A stretch of 64,000 nucleotides of DNA from Lepidodermella squamata. Its lineage: Eukaryota; Gastrotricha. Both the position numbers and the translations under genes were made by a program. Shown piece after piece: positions 25,128 through 37,391 of the stretch. Each line of letters starts with the position of its first letter. Within the stretch, counting starts at the first letter, position 1. The notes beneath the pieces are model-generated. The model made no database searches. It saw only the letters and a program-made list of their open reading frames with translations, and was not told the DNA's origin. The stretch lies in the NCBI GenBank assembly GCA_047495785.1, contig JBLDXI010000003.1, forward strand, positions 3,782,001 to 3,846,000, in the 5' to 3' direction.

Positions 25128-27505
25128 ATGAAGAAACCATCAGCTTTTTTTATTTTAATTCTCGCATTAAGTCCGGTAGCGAGTCGGAAGAAGTTTACAA
25201 TGCCAATGGTGACCTTCCTACCAATAACAGGCGACTTCCCTAGAACAGGCGAGGGATGCAGAGCTGCTATGGATGTCGTAGTAAATGAAGTCAACTCACG
25301 ATCTGACATCCTACCCGACTACAACATCGAACCTGTTTACGAAGATGAAGGCCCTGGCGCTAATTTTTGCTCGCGAACCGCTTTAAAATTTCAAAGAAGC
25401 ATCGAAGCCGCCGAGAACCCGCTAATCGTTCAATCCCCCTTGATGCTTGGCCCATTTTTCTCCGGAGGGTGTCTAGCCGTTGCTAGGCACATTCATTTCA
25501 ACGATATGGTCCAACTGGCGATCGGTTGTAGCACACCGCAAGGAACGGCTAATCGGCCGATTTTCCCGAATTTATACAAAACTCGAATCACAGGTGAGCT
25601 GGTTGCTTATCCGCAGCTTCATTTCATCCGAAAAGTCGGTAAATGGAATCGTTTTGGCATCCTAGCTAATGCGGCTAACGTTTTCGACTACACCCTTGCT
25701 GAGATTTTGATGAAAGTCGCCGTTCAAGAGGGGTTTGAAATCTCACATTTCGACGCGGTGCCTGATTTCGATGACAACGCCATGGCAGCGCTGAAGGAAT
25801 CTGAAACTAAGGTCGTTGTTGTTGACATTGGAGGGGGGCCTTTGACCCTGAAATTTCTATGCCAAAGCTTCAAATTCGGCCTAATTGGTTCGAGGTATGT
25901 TTTCATTCTCCACGCTGCTAATTACTTCGAACCATCCGCCCTACCTTACGACGTTGGCCATCCGAATTGTACTAGAGATATCGTATTCGAACAACTGAAA
26001 ATCTCATATTGGATTGGCTGGGCATTGAGTCCTGCTGCTGAAGTCACGAAAACACTGAATTCAAGTATAGTATAGGAATGACATTTCAGGAGTTTGAAAG
26101 GCGATTTGATAGCGTGACTGGCATTTCGAAGCCATCGGACTATGAAAAGCGATTTCTATGCCACGATTCAATGCTTCAGGGAATCCTATCCCTTCACAAT
26201 GCCGATGAGATCCTGAAAAGGAGGAACCTATCTTTGAATGACTACAAAACCAGCTCTGGAGAAGTTATGAAAGTTGTTAATTATTCTTTGGCAAAAACAG
26301 ATTTCATCGGATTTCGAATAGGGAGATTCAAGTATTCCCAAAGAGTTGAGTTAGATGCGGATGTTCAAACAACAACAATTTGGACCAGAAACCGGGGTTT
26401 GACGCTTCATTTTCAGGTTTCGATTCAGGAAAATCAGTCGCTATACAATTATTCCAGCTACAATGCCGAGGTGATTGAAAATGTAACTTGGACAACATTG
26501 GATGGGAAACCAACCAGAGATCGATCGCCCGTTGTAATATCCTTAGTCTCAACTCCGTACGCGTTTGCTGTCTCGATTTACTCGATATCAGGAATATTAG
26601 GAATGGGAAGTCTCGCTCTCCTGATTCGTGACGGACCAGCAGTAAATTGCCGTAGTTTTCCATTATTTGGAGCTATCTTTTTGAATATTGCGGCATCGCT
26701 TTTCGCCAAACCCTTGGATTATTCTACATCTAGCAGTTATTGCTTCGGGCAACGGATTTTCTGTGTATTAGGCCTGACCTTTATCAATGGCCACGTCAGC
26801 CTGACTTTGATAACCTTTCAAAGACTAAAGGCTAAATACGTGTCATTTGGTGTATATCAGGACAATCGGGCGAGTGATAATCGGGGTACTTCGAAACAAA
26901 GTTCTTCAAGTCGGATGTCTGGACACCAACTAATCCGTCGCTTATCAAACGCTATTTTTCCACCACCAAGAAACAGCAATTTTCCAAATCAAACCAAAAC
27001 CGAGAAGAAAATCAAAATGACATTGATCGGAACTGCTTCGATAACAATTTTCTACTTGATAGCATGGCTAGTTACAGAATCACCTAGGCTTGAATTGGTA
27101 AGCCTAACTCCGGAACCTTTTTACCAGCTTGAAAGCGATTCTTATTTGTTGAGTTCAACTTTCGTTTGCAAATCGCAGTTCGATTTAGTTTGGATTGCGC
27201 CTGTTATAGCTTCACATGTTTTGCTACTCGCTATAGCTGCAAAAATTGCTTTCCAACTACGGCGTCTACGCGGGAACATTGTCAAAATGTTTCCTGACTA
27301 TCAACTGGTTCGTTTACTGTTAGCTGGTGTCACAACTCTTTTCTGCGGGGGCATTTTAGTCGTTGTCGTATTGCCGTCTCCTGTTGATCAATCGATGTCT
27401 CTTGCTATTTTTAGCAGCCTCGTCTCGATTTTGACCGTCGGCTTGAGTTTGAAATATCAAGTTGAACGCACTCAAGCGGCGCCGGAAGTTACTGTTCAGA
27501 CCTGA
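25128..27505 (+). CDS. Class C GPCR, GABA-B receptor-like
   Basis: The first frame (25128-26075) starts with a signal peptide (FFILILALSPVAS) and a periplasmic-binding-like Venus-flytrap domain, including the GABA-B-type stretch QLAIGCSTPQGTANRP. The second frame runs to 27505 and carries seven hydrophobic helices starting at about 26565, including SVSIYSISGILGMGSLAL (TM1) and FINGHVSLTLITFQR (TM3). The two frames must be joined by removing a length equal to 2 mod 3. One option is a 47-nt intron, 26043-26089 (GAA|gtcacg to atttcag|GAG), giving about 776 residues with a weak donor. The other is a frameshift or indel near 26070. There is no cysteine-rich domain between flytrap and TMs, which fits GABA-B and not mGluR. 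The intracellular tail is very short. Confidence 0.78.
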
Positions 27506-28797
27506 TTTGTTTCCGATTACGAAAAATGTCGAAAAATGTCCCAAGACAGATGCATTTACAGTGACCTTATTAGGTTTCCATACTTTTATCTGCGAATTAT
27601 TGAAGAAACGACTCTGCTTACTAAAGCAGGGTTTGTATCTGTCTCAATTCAAGACCTGAAATCCATGTATGACTGATTACATAAAAACTTCAAGAGAGAA
27701 ACAACAATAACAATAATAAAATGTAATTATTTGAATAATTTAACTATCTCATAATATTGCTTCACACTCCGCTCAATGATTACGTTCATACGCGTTCTAC
27801 GTTCAAAGTCTCGCTTTAAACTGATAAAAACGAATTCTAAATTGAGATTACTTTGTTGGAAAAAAAATTGCGGCGTGTTTACCTATTCGCGCGAAATCTA
27901 TTCGAATATCTGCTTGACAAGCTGACATAATAAAGGAATTTTTCCGTCCGACTGCAGTGAACAATACCGCCAAATTCCTAATAGGAAAAGTTTGCCTTGC
28001 TAATTTCAGTATTTTCGCATCAAATTTTTCGTGCCAATTACGCACCAACTTTAGACCCAGAATTTAACAGCCTTATTTCTCTACTATCGATATTAGCTGA
28101 TTTTAGACATTTTAGACAACCGGTATACTCTATTTGTTCGTATGGCAGCCCGGGCTACTCAAATTTCAACCTCGAAATTTTGAAAAATTCGGAATAAAAT
28201 TTTTGGTGAATCGTTCCTTTCTAATATTTTCGAACCGACTTGACCCCTCAACCCTGGGCTCCTGTTGGTGATGGGCGATTATTAGCGGCTGGCCTACAAT
28301 TGGAACAAATACAGTAATTGCGTTTTTGAAAAATTAGGAAAAAAATTGCTCAACCTAATTCAACTAGTTAAAGCTGATAGAGAGTTAAAAATGAGTGGGA
28401 AGCTGCTATGAAATGTTGACAGAATAAGGAATCACTTATCGATCGAGTCTAGCCGGGGTCTATGTCTTATTTAACTTCCCAACAGTAAACGCACGGATCA
28501 GACAATGCCATTTTCCATTCATTATCATTTTTGTCACCAGTTCAGGTCAAGATAACTAGCTATTTTCTAAAACAAGGCGTCAATACTTGCAGATATCGGA
28601 CTTTGGTACTATCACGTGTATTTGTTTTTATAATGCCATTACCTACACACTGGTATCATAGATAACGAGGCCGTTTTTTGCGCTAATTACGCACTTGGCC
28701 GTATTTTATTTAAATAGGTTATTTTTCGATCTTATTTAAGGCAAATTTTCGTTGGGCTTTTACCATTCTCCAAATAGCTCATAAGTACAAAAAATAA
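27506..28797. other. intergenic, nothing recognised
   Basis: AT-rich DNA between two plus-strand genes, with an A-rich segment near 27700. Short ORFs lack domains. It probably includes the 3' UTR of the GPCR gene and the promoter of the Rieske enzyme. Confidence 0.5.
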
Positions 28798-30054
28798 ATG
28801 CTGTCAACTCTGAACGTCAGCCGTTTTATTCCTTCTGGACTTCGGTCCCGCGGCATTGGCTACCTGTCATCGGAAACGAAGCAGTTCCTGCGCCGAGAAA
28901 TCGCCAAATTCGACGCGAAATCTTCGGTAGAAAAAGCTCACACCCCACCCGGCACCTGGTACACAACACCCGAATTCTACTACCTCGACAAAGCCGCATT
29001 ACTGCGACCCAACTACTGCGCTGTTGAATCTTTGCACCAACTCAACGAAAAGAACAACTTCCAGACCGCCTCGATCGGCGACGAGTTGTACCTGCTGACT
29101 AAGCCCGACGATAAGGTGAAAGGATTCTACAACATCTGCCGGCATCATGGCGTCACCCTTGAGTGGAAACCCTGCGGCAATAAGTCGACCTTCGAATGCC
29201 CGTACCATGCCTGGACCTATACAAACGACGGCAGTCTAGTCAAACCGACAAAAATGCGCGGCGTTGAGTGCTTCCAGTCGAAAAACTTCGGCTTGAACCC
29301 GATTGAAGTCTACGAGCAGTGGCCGGTTGCTTTCGCGAAACCAGCTGGTTTCACGCATTCCGGATCTTCCGAGGCTGCGATGAAGAGTCTGTCAACCCAT
29401 CTTCAAAACATTCAACAACACGTTTTCCAGCAAAACACTGCCCATTTTATCAACGCGGGCAACTACGCCCATGTCAAGCGGGAAACTTTCGAGGCTAACT
29501 GCAACTGGAAATGCTATATCGATAACGCTCTAGACGATGTCTACCACTTCTCTTTTGTCCATAAAGCTACTCATGATCAAAACATCGACGTCCCGAAATA
29601 CAAAACCGAAGTCTTGCGAAGCGGCGATGGCGAGTTTCAAATCGATTGTATGACGGCTCGTTACAAGGGCAATGAAACTGCGATGGCGAAATTTTTGTTC
29701 GTCTACCCTAATGTTATGATTCAGATGTACAGCGAAAAGCCGTGGTTTGACATTTACTACGTCATCCCAACCGGGGTTGGAACAATGCGCCTTATTGTTG
29801 ACTGGTTCGCGAAGAAGGACTATGTTAACGCTACGCCGAAAGATCGGCTGTCTGTTGAAGTTGAGGATATGGCCAAGTTTGAAATTCAGGCGCAAATGGA
29901 GGACTTGGAGGTTTGTGAACGCCAGCACAAGGGGCTGAGCACGAAGGGTTTCACATTCGGGCGTTATTCGCCGTCGATGGAGGTTGCGATGTACGCTTGC
30001 CATCAGCGATGGGCGAACGAGTACCTGAAATATTTGGACGCTAATGTTGAATGA
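28798..30054 (+). CDS. Rieske-type choline monooxygenase-like enzyme
   Basis: A single uninterrupted exon of 418 residues. The Rieske [2Fe-2S] ligands are C114-x-H116 and C134-x2-H137 (ICRHHG, then CPYHAW). The mononuclear iron motif is DDVYHFSFVH, with H250 and H255. This layout is that of ring-hydroxylating oxygenase alpha subunits, and the closest animal/plant relatives are the choline monooxygenase group, which oxidises choline towards betaine. The N-terminus (basic, Ser-rich, no acids until residue 26) could be a mitochondrial presequence. AATAAA is at 30102. It differs from most genes here in lacking introns and in fairly GC-rich codon use. The exact substrate is not provable from sequence. 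Confidence 0.88.
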   Translation: MLSTLNVSRFIPSGLRSRGIGYLSSETKQFLRREIAKFDAKSSVEKAHTPPGTWYTTPEFYYLDKAALLRPNYCAVESLHQLNEKNNFQTASIGDELYLLTKPDDKVKGFYNICRHHGVTLEWKPCGNKSTFECPYHAWTYTNDGSLVKPTKMRGVECFQSKNFGLNPIEVYEQWPVAFAKPAGFTHSGSSEAAMKSLSTHLQNIQQHVFQQNTAHFINAGNYAHVKRETFEANCNWKCYIDNALDDVYHFSFVHKATHDQNIDVPKYKTEVLRSGDGEFQIDCMTARYKGNETAMAKFLFVYPNVMIQMYSEKPWFDIYYVIPTGVGTMRLIVDWFAKKDYVNATPKDRLSVEVEDMAKFEIQAQMEDLEVCERQHKGLSTKGFTFGRYSPSMEVAMYACHQRWANEYLKYLDANVE

Positions 30055-31326
30055 AAAAATTCCGCCTTAATTTAAATTTTCCGGTATTGATATTTTTCTT
30101 CAATAAATTCGGTGTTTATTATTGTTGTTTCTTATATATCTAGTGCCCTGAAAAATATTTTTCCAGGCAAAATCTCGTCCTTTTCACGAACAAAGCAAAC
30201 AACAATATCCTAAACAAAGATTTATGCCATTGAAAAATGTAACCAGCGCATGAAAAGTTGCTGGGCTGAGCATATACTCGAGGCGTTTCTATTGTTTACG
30301 CTTGTCGCATAGCCGCGCGTTATTATTAAGAAATTACGGTACCCGCGAGCATTGTTTCAAATAGGCGAGGCGTTATTTTCGAAAACAAAACAATAAAACG
30401 CAAAATTTTTACTGACTCTCATTGTTTGCCCGCCGCTATTTTAAGTTTTAATCGCGCGCGCAGGAAAAATAAAACAGTGGATAATATTACTGCGCAAAAC
30501 CGCATTTGTTTTTGCGTTAATTACCTATGTGCTGCGGGTTATATTTTTCACGCGTTTTTAATTATTTTTCGCGTCTATCAATGAATAATAATCGCGCATC
30601 CTTTCGACATGAGTCACGAGTCGCACCTGTTGCACATGCTCGATTATCTTCTTATTCACAAAAATATTATTTTTTTCTTCGTAGTAATAATAATAATAAC
30701 AATAAAACCTGAGCGTGTTGCTCACTTTTTATTAGTACGGCAAATAAAGGTGAGTAATGCACACGTATTTTCAGCCGTGTCTGCCTACAACTTTTTATTA
30801 TTATTATTATTTTGTCAAGAGACTATATAGGCATGTCGCATCAAGAGCTGCTAGAAAGAACACGATAAATAAAAATGTTTTGTAGTATTATTGTTTGCCC
30901 GTTTCACTACTTGCCGATGATGAGTAGTAGTTGTAGAAGAAGGTTGGTATAGGGCAAGCCTACGCTCGTCATTCCCCTTCATCATCATCATCATCATCGC
31001 AGGACAACGTCACAAGGCCGTTTTCTTCTTACTGTCTTATAACATCTATATATCGTCTAGCCCACGAATGAATGTTTGCCATTATTACAGCACAAAAGCA
31101 GCGACTTTTCAGGTAGATGTGTAGCTCAGTGCATGTAATATTACTCGTCAATTAATCGACGCGGGTAAACACGCGGATATCGGCGACCTAAATATATTAT
31201 ATTGTCTTTTTGCGATAAACACAACAACCACAACAAGCCGTTGAGGAGCCGCAGTGGGCTGGTTTCTGGCTGCTGAATGATGAAAGCTGACCCGGCTCGC
31301 CTCGATACTGCTCACATTGCTAGCGG
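30055..31326. other. intergenic with simple repeats
   Basis: AT-rich, with microsatellite runs (AAT/ATA near 30685-30705, TTATTA near 30797-30812 and CAT/ATC near 30982-31000). No gene was seen. Confidence 0.5.
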
Positions 31327-31486
31327 TATATAAGCTGATTATTGTCGTGCTGGAAACGCCGTGCAAACATCCGTGAGCGCCAGCGAAGCGCGCGAGATGC
31401 GGAGGGCAGGTATCACTTCCGCAACAACAACCGCGCGCGCTCTTTCGCGCAAGTGTTTGCGCGCTGTATATGCCTTACAACAACAG
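31327..31486 (+). promoter_or_regulatory. Candidate TATA promoter and untranslated first exon
   Basis: TATATAAG lies at 31327-31334. About 25-30 bases downstream begins a GC-rich segment that ends at a strong donor, CAACAG|gtaggt (31487). The first coding exon of the downstream collagen gene begins exactly at an acceptor-like 'gatgtag' (32329), so an intron of about 840 nt from here to 32330 is plausible. This is inference from signals only. Confidence 0.35.
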
Positions 31487-32329
31487 GTAGGTATCGCATA
31501 TCTCACAGCCGCCGCCAGAAACCGCGTGTTTGACTGCGCGGCGATGAGCGACAGCAGCAGCAGCGACAACGGCACCAGCGCCAACTGGCAGCCGGCGTAT
31601 CCGGGCCGGCGTTTATTATACTGTCGTTATTAACAATAATAATAACATCATTTACAGCCGCAAATTTTCTCAGCCTTTGGCGGCGCCGTTTTGTAGGTAA
31701 TAATAACCCATGCATAATGGCGCGAATACGATTTGCATAAATGAGGCATTTATTACACGCATAGCAGCTGCTTATTACATTACATTTCCTCGACACCTCA
31801 TATAGCTGTAACGTCGGCAGTAATTAGAAGCGCCGTTTAGCTATTCAACTCAGGTGGCGCGTTCATCGCCTCTCCGCCCTCGGTGGCGCGAATTGACGCC
31901 GGTGCGACACTTGTCAAACGCAGCGCGCTCCGATGAACAGCCGCCGACCCAAAATTAGCATGCGCTAATCAAATTACTAAAAAAATAGACACCACCGCTT
32001 TCGCCCACATACTATAAAAACTACCTAATTACTTATTTCGATGTCTCATAATGCTATGAATCACGAGGAAACCTAAAACTCAGAGGCCATTTTTTGCGCT
32101 GCATTTTTTGAATAATTATCGATGTAATTCCTCGTTGCAACTCGAGCGTCATAATTTCTCACAATTTTTGTTTATAAAAATATGAGTAATTGAATTAATT
32201 TTATTCTCCAAAACCAGCGGAAGACGAATGCGATTGGATTTTTGAATTTTTTATATAATCTCCAATTTTCAGATTCTCGTTTTTACGCTATCACGCATAA
32301 AAACTTTTAAATGGTTTTTTTTGATGTAG

Positions 32330-34202
32330 ATGGAATGCTTATGCAATAATTTTACAAAGCGGAAAAGACGTGGTTACTTCTACTTGCCGCTAGTTGCAAG
32401 TTTTTATGCGTTATTCCTGTTAACAAGCAGTTTACCGCACCTAGCAAATGCCGCCTTAGCAGTGTCCCACGCCGGGGTGCCTGGAGTACCGGGGCCTCAA
32501 GGTCCACCAGGTCCGCCGGGTCCGCCTGGTCCGGCTGGTTTGAAGGGCCCTAGGGGCGATCTTGGACGTAAAGGCCCGATGGGTGATATTGGAGATCCAG
32601 GCCCTGCTGGTCCGCCGAACAATGGACCAGGCGAGAAGGGTGAGAGGGGCGACAAGGGCGAGCCGGGTATTCCAGGTCTACCTGGTCCGAAGGGCGAGAA
32701 AGGCCTCCAGGGTCCGCCTGGCAAACCTGGCCCGATCGGCGATTTAGGAGATCGTGGACCAGGCGGCGAATCTGGCGATGTCGGTGACCCAGGCCCAGCA
32801 GGGTTACCAGGTATCCCAGGTCAAGCTGGCAGCGCGGGTGCTCGTGGTCCGAAGGGACTCCCAGGGCTACGAGGAGCCCCTGGCTATAAATTAATGCCAT
32901 CTCCGACCGGTGGTGGTCATCTTTACTGCGCCAGTGGTTACAAGCTCAACAGCGATGGATCTGCTGGCTGTGAAGGTAAGGAAATTATTTAATTGAAAAT
33001 TCCGGTGGATTACACTTGGGTTTCAATTTATAGATGTTAACGAATGCCTTGAGAACAATGGTTTCTGTCAGTTCTCTTGTACCAACGTGCCAGGCAGCTT
33101 TTTCTGCTCATGCCCATCGGGCTTCGAGGTTCAGTCTGACGGAGCTTGTTTCGGTAAGCATTATTTAAAAAATAAGTAATTTTCGAAAATTATATAAATT
33201 TATTTTCTTAAGTTTACCTATCTCGATCTCTTCTATCAATATTCAACTTTTATTAAATTGAAAAAATCTGCTAATTTGAGCCTAAAAATTAAACATAAAA
33301 ATAAACATAAAGTAATTTTATTTGATATTTTAGTAATTTTCCATTGCCAATTAATTTTAAAGATCAATGAAAAGTTCGTAATTAATTTTTTTTATACCAT
33401 GGTAGAAAATCTCAGGAATTAATCAATTGCGTAAACTCAGCTAAACATTAAAAAAACTTCCTTTGCAAAAATAGTGAGTGCTCGCTTACCTAGGATCAAA
33501 AAATTTGGACCTGCGGCAGTTATTCTATCTAATTTAGTTCAGTGGTTCCAGTTGAAACGAATTTTATAGAAAAATGAGAAAATATTATGATTCCTTTTCA
33601 GTCACAATTTTGAATTTCTCTCAAACAATTTTTCAAAAAATTCTAATAATTTGAAAAATTAATTCTCTAATTTTTGGGACCACTCGCACGAATAAAATCA
33701 GAATTTGGAATTTTAACCATTTAACTATTGCTAAACTATTATTCTTGGCGTCTATTAATGAATTTTCCGAAATATTAATATAATTTTTTCCATCTTTCTA
33801 GATATCGACGAGTGCGAATTAAACTTGACGATATGCTCAAACTCGGCGTCTGGCAGTCGGTGCTTCAACACAATCGGCAGTTACATCTGCTACGACGAGG
33901 CGTCTACCATTTTCTACACCGCCGTCGCGCCATCGAGCGGCGCCGCCGCCGATTCGCAACAGCAAAAGTCATCGTCGTCGCAGCCGGGCGCGTTGCAGGG
34001 CAGCGACTCGACGGCGGCAGCCATGCGCGTCGACGGCCTGCTCTCCGATGAAGTCTTCGTCTTTCTGTTCATCTGGGCCGCCGTGCTTTCGCTCATCCTC
34101 ATCATCGTCGCCGTTGTGTTCACCGTGCGGTTGTGCCTCGGCTCGCGGCAATCGCGCATCTCCGACGCCTCGAACGCCTCGACCTACTCTGCGACTCGGT
34201 AG
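32330..34202 (+). CDS. Collagen/EGF single-pass membrane protein, 388 aa
   Basis: Exons 32330-32975, 33034-33153 and 33802-34202 are joined at phase 1 throughout. A basic N-terminus is followed by a hydrophobic signal or anchor ([21 protein letters not shown]). Then come about 48 Gly-X-Y triplets with two short interruptions, a calcium-binding EGF ([12 protein letters not shown]), a second EGF-like unit ([12 protein letters not shown]), a Ser/Gln linker, and a TM helix ([20 protein letters not shown]) with a 30-residue tail. It may form trimers through the collagen stretch. The domain order and phase-1 EGF exons match the C-terminal half of the mosaic receptor at 15.8-21.6 kb, so the two are probably related. 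The long last intron (33154-33801) is AT-rich and otherwise empty. Confidence 0.87.
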
Positions 34203-35573
34203 AACCATCATCATCGCCCGCAAATTTATTAGCGCCAAAAAATACGCCGCTATGCCGTTGTGTTTTTTCTATTCTTAAACAAAAGCTACTGCGTTCTTTC
34301 AAACTGAAAAAAATTAAATTAATTACCTAAAAAATAATTAATTGAAAACACCCGTATATGTTAGAAAAATTCAATGCCCCTTTTTTTACCTGAATATTAA
34401 AATTACGCCATCAGTTTCAAAAATTTATTTTGCGCTCGCTCACATTTATTTATTGTCATTTTGCTGAAAACACAATATCGAAGTGTGCCTTAATAGAGAA
34501 TAATAACGTGTTTTGTAAATATTATTGACATCGGCGATCTGCATCTACGCATCATCTGCATCAATATTCATGCGCTGTGTTATACTTCTATAAAATGACA
34601 TGCAATTTATTGAGATACCTGTATTCTATAACCAAATGATGACGACGAAGAGATAGATGATTTTTAATTGCTTGAGAAGATGAAATTTGAAGAAAAAGAT
34701 TGCACTGAATAAAAGTCACTTGAATGTTCCAAGTTCTGTTTCTGAAAAGGGTTCTGGATTTAGGGTTCCAGCAGAAAATCTCCCTAAAATTGGGGTTTTC
34801 TGGTTTCTAGTTCTTACAAATCAATTATTTATTTCGATATCAGCGCAATCTAAGAAAGACTAATATTAAACTATTTCTACAGACTTACAATTAGGAAAAA
34901 ATTTACAATTACTGTTACAAGGTGCACAAGTAAGGAAACTTTCGAAATCGCAAAAATTCGGAAACATTTAACCTCAATTTTAGTATTGCGCATCTTTGGA
35001 CCCTACCGATTCGAACTTGAAGCCCGACCGAAATCGCTCACCGTGCCGATGATTTCATTTTAGCTTAATTTTGAGTTGGAGGAGAGGCTATGGCCCTATT
35101 TTTCCAGATTATTGATGGACAACTTTCGTTAATAGAAACTTTGTTTCGAGCCTATAAAATTTGAAATTTGAAGGTGTCTCAGGCCAAGTCATGAGAATTT
35201 TTGTTCAATTATAAAAAATGGCAGCTGACTCATGACCCGCGCATCACCTTTTTTACTGTTGAATAAAAAACTCACTTGGGGTTGCTCTTACGCACACAGC
35301 CCGTGCTAGGTGCTAGGCTGTTCTGCACTTGCGTCATGCCTAACCAGAAAACATATTTACGAAACATTGTTGGCAACGTTTCCACCGTTTCAATAGTTTG
35401 AAAATTGGCAACAACAAGGCGATATCGATGCCAACAGCCACAAAAACTGGCCTTGCCAATGGTATTTAAACACTGCAGGAATGGGTTTCAGGCATCAAGC
35501 AACAGTTTGTTCAACTCAAAGCAATTTAAAGCTAATTTTCTCAACTTCAACGTGAATTTCAGCAAGCTCCATC
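34203..35573. other. intergenic with candidate cathepsin promoter
   Basis: The only element I can point to is TATTTAAA at 35463-35470, about 105 bases before the cathepsin ATG and spaced as a TATA box for a short 5' UTR. The rest is AT-rich, without ORFs of interest. Confidence 0.5.
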
Positions 35574-36645
35574 ATGCAATATAATATCGCCAATTCGATA
35601 ATGTTGATTCTGGTCGGGTCTGCCTTAGTTGGTGAGTTCTCAGATCGATAGGGTGATCATAATATATGCTATTTTCTCATTTTTAACAGGCGCAGCTCCG
35701 GTCCAAGATGATAAAGACTGGGACGACTTCAAGAGCGAAGCCAAGTACAACAACGTCGCCGAGGAGAGCCTCCGACGTGAAATTTTCCGCAAAAACAAGG
35801 CCGAAATCGAAAGGCACAACGCCAGGAAAGACGTCTCGTTCCAAATGGGCATAAATTCGATGGCTGACAAAACCCAAGCCGAAATCGCTAGCCAACGTCT
35901 TGGTCTTCAGGTTCCTCTAGGCGAACAGCAGCTTCTGGTCGGAGCCAGCAGTCCAATTGTCGAACAGGCCTTGGTTGCTGCCCTTCCGGCTTCATTGGAC
36001 TTGAGAACCAAAGGCGCTGTGACCCCCGTTAAGAACCAGGGTTCGTGCGGGTCCTGCTGGGCCTTCTCCGCTACCGGAGCCCTCGAAGGCCGTTTCAAGT
36101 TGAAGTCCGGCAGCTTGGTGTCACTTTCCGAGCAGAACCTCATGGACTGCTCTTACTCTTACGGCAACAATGCATGCAACGGCGGTTGGATGAATTCAGC
36201 CTTCAACTACGTCAAGAACGCAACTGGCCTTAATACAGGCGCTGCCTACCCCTACAAAGCCGTCAGCAGTACCAGCTGCAAGCTGAACAGTAGTGCAGGT
36301 GCTCTATTCGCTAAGATCACTGGGTTCACCAAGGTGCAGGCCAACAACGAGACAGCTCTGATGGTCGCCCTGCAAAGTGGCCCAGTTTCGGTTGCGATCG
36401 ATGCTGGTAAAAGCTCGTTCAGTTACTACAAATCCGGCGTCTACTCGGAACCTCTCTGCTCGACCAGTGTCAACCACGGCGTTTTGGTCGTTGGTTACGG
36501 CACGGACTCTGTTTCAGGAAAGCCCTATTGGCTGGTCAAGAACAGCTGGGGCACAGGCTGGGGAGAGTCGGGCTACATTCGTATGGCTCGAGGCTCAAAC
36601 AACTGTCAGATTCTTTCGTACGCCAGCTATCCTAACATGGCCTGA
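35574..36645 (+). CDS. Cathepsin L-like cysteine protease
   Basis: Exons 35574-35631 and 35690-36645 (phase 1, G|gtgagt to acag|GC) encode 337 residues, typical of the family. A signal peptide (MLILVGSALVGA) is followed by an I29 propeptide with an ERFNIN-like helix (SLRREIFRKNKAEIERHN). The mature enzyme starts near residue 119. Catalytic residues are C142 (CGSCWAFS), H282 (VNHGVLVVGYG) and N304 (NSWGTGWGESGY), with oxyanion Q136 and the CNGG motif at 182-185. The ERFNIN helix and CNGG motif point to cathepsin L rather than B. AATAAA lies at 36741. A fragment of a second copy with three in-frame stops lies at 44.3 kb. Confidence 0.95.
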
Positions 36646-37054
36646 ATCCAGCATAAGGGGATATCAATAGCTTTACACAATTTGACTTTAATGTGATAAT
36701 TTACTGGAAAGTTTGGCTATTGGGAATGCTACGTTTTATCAATAAACTAATGTATAATTGATATTATCTGTGTGATTCCCCACGTCTGATAGCCAGCCAT
36801 GGGCGGTTGATTTTTATTCAGCATATTGCTGCAATGGGGCGACTGCCGACTTGCAGAACAGTGATTTCAAAATCACCTTCAGCCTAAATCTGAAAGTGGA
36901 ACGTGGCAAGCATAGACAACAATTTTACATCATGTCATTGCACCTTACAGTTAATAATTCATACATCAACATGACACTAATGACTTTTTGAGCTATGGCT
37001 AACGAACAACGTATATGTTGGTGTCACTTGGTTACCATCATCACCATCTAGCCG

Positions 37055-37215
37055 CAATAAGCTGATATACAGCGCAACAACTAGCCAACCCGAACATTGA
37101 ATAGACGTAATCGACTAGGAGAATTCGCTGGGAGGTTTTCGCGACGTTGCTAGAGACTGTCGATTGCGCGACGCCCATCGCAAGCAGAACCGCCATTGAA
37201 AACACGGGGCGGTCA
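37055..37215 (-). pseudogene. Cys-loop channel fragment (TM2-TM3 only)
   Basis: The translation holds FSMAVLLAMGVAQSTVSS and ILLVDYVYSMFGLASCC, nearly identical to TM2 and TM3 of the adjacent complete channel. No extracellular domain or TM4 accompanies it, and flanking sequence is unrelated. It is a partial extra copy inserted between cathepsin L and the intact channel gene. Confidence 0.85.
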
Positions 37216-37391
37216 GAAAAGAGAACAAAGCACAATATAGAGCTAATGCTCGAGACAAAACACAAAAATGCCGTCCAGACATTTATTCTACGTCACATGA
37301 TTTAAGGGGGTGTTGAATTGTTGCGAAACCATGTGACTTCGCTTGCGAAACCGACTTCACGCAATAGAATCACAGCTGTGCCTCGCATCTG

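Noticed and set aside
26064-26089. A 20- or 25-nt intron in the GABA-B-like gene
   Set aside because: All other introns here are at least 48 nt, the 25-nt version does not restore frame, and 20 nt would be below any metazoan intron I know.
32480-32890. Long minus-strand open frames opposite the collagen gene
   Set aside because: Pure shadow of Gly-X-Y codons (Pro/Gly-rich in the complement), no start context or splice signals.
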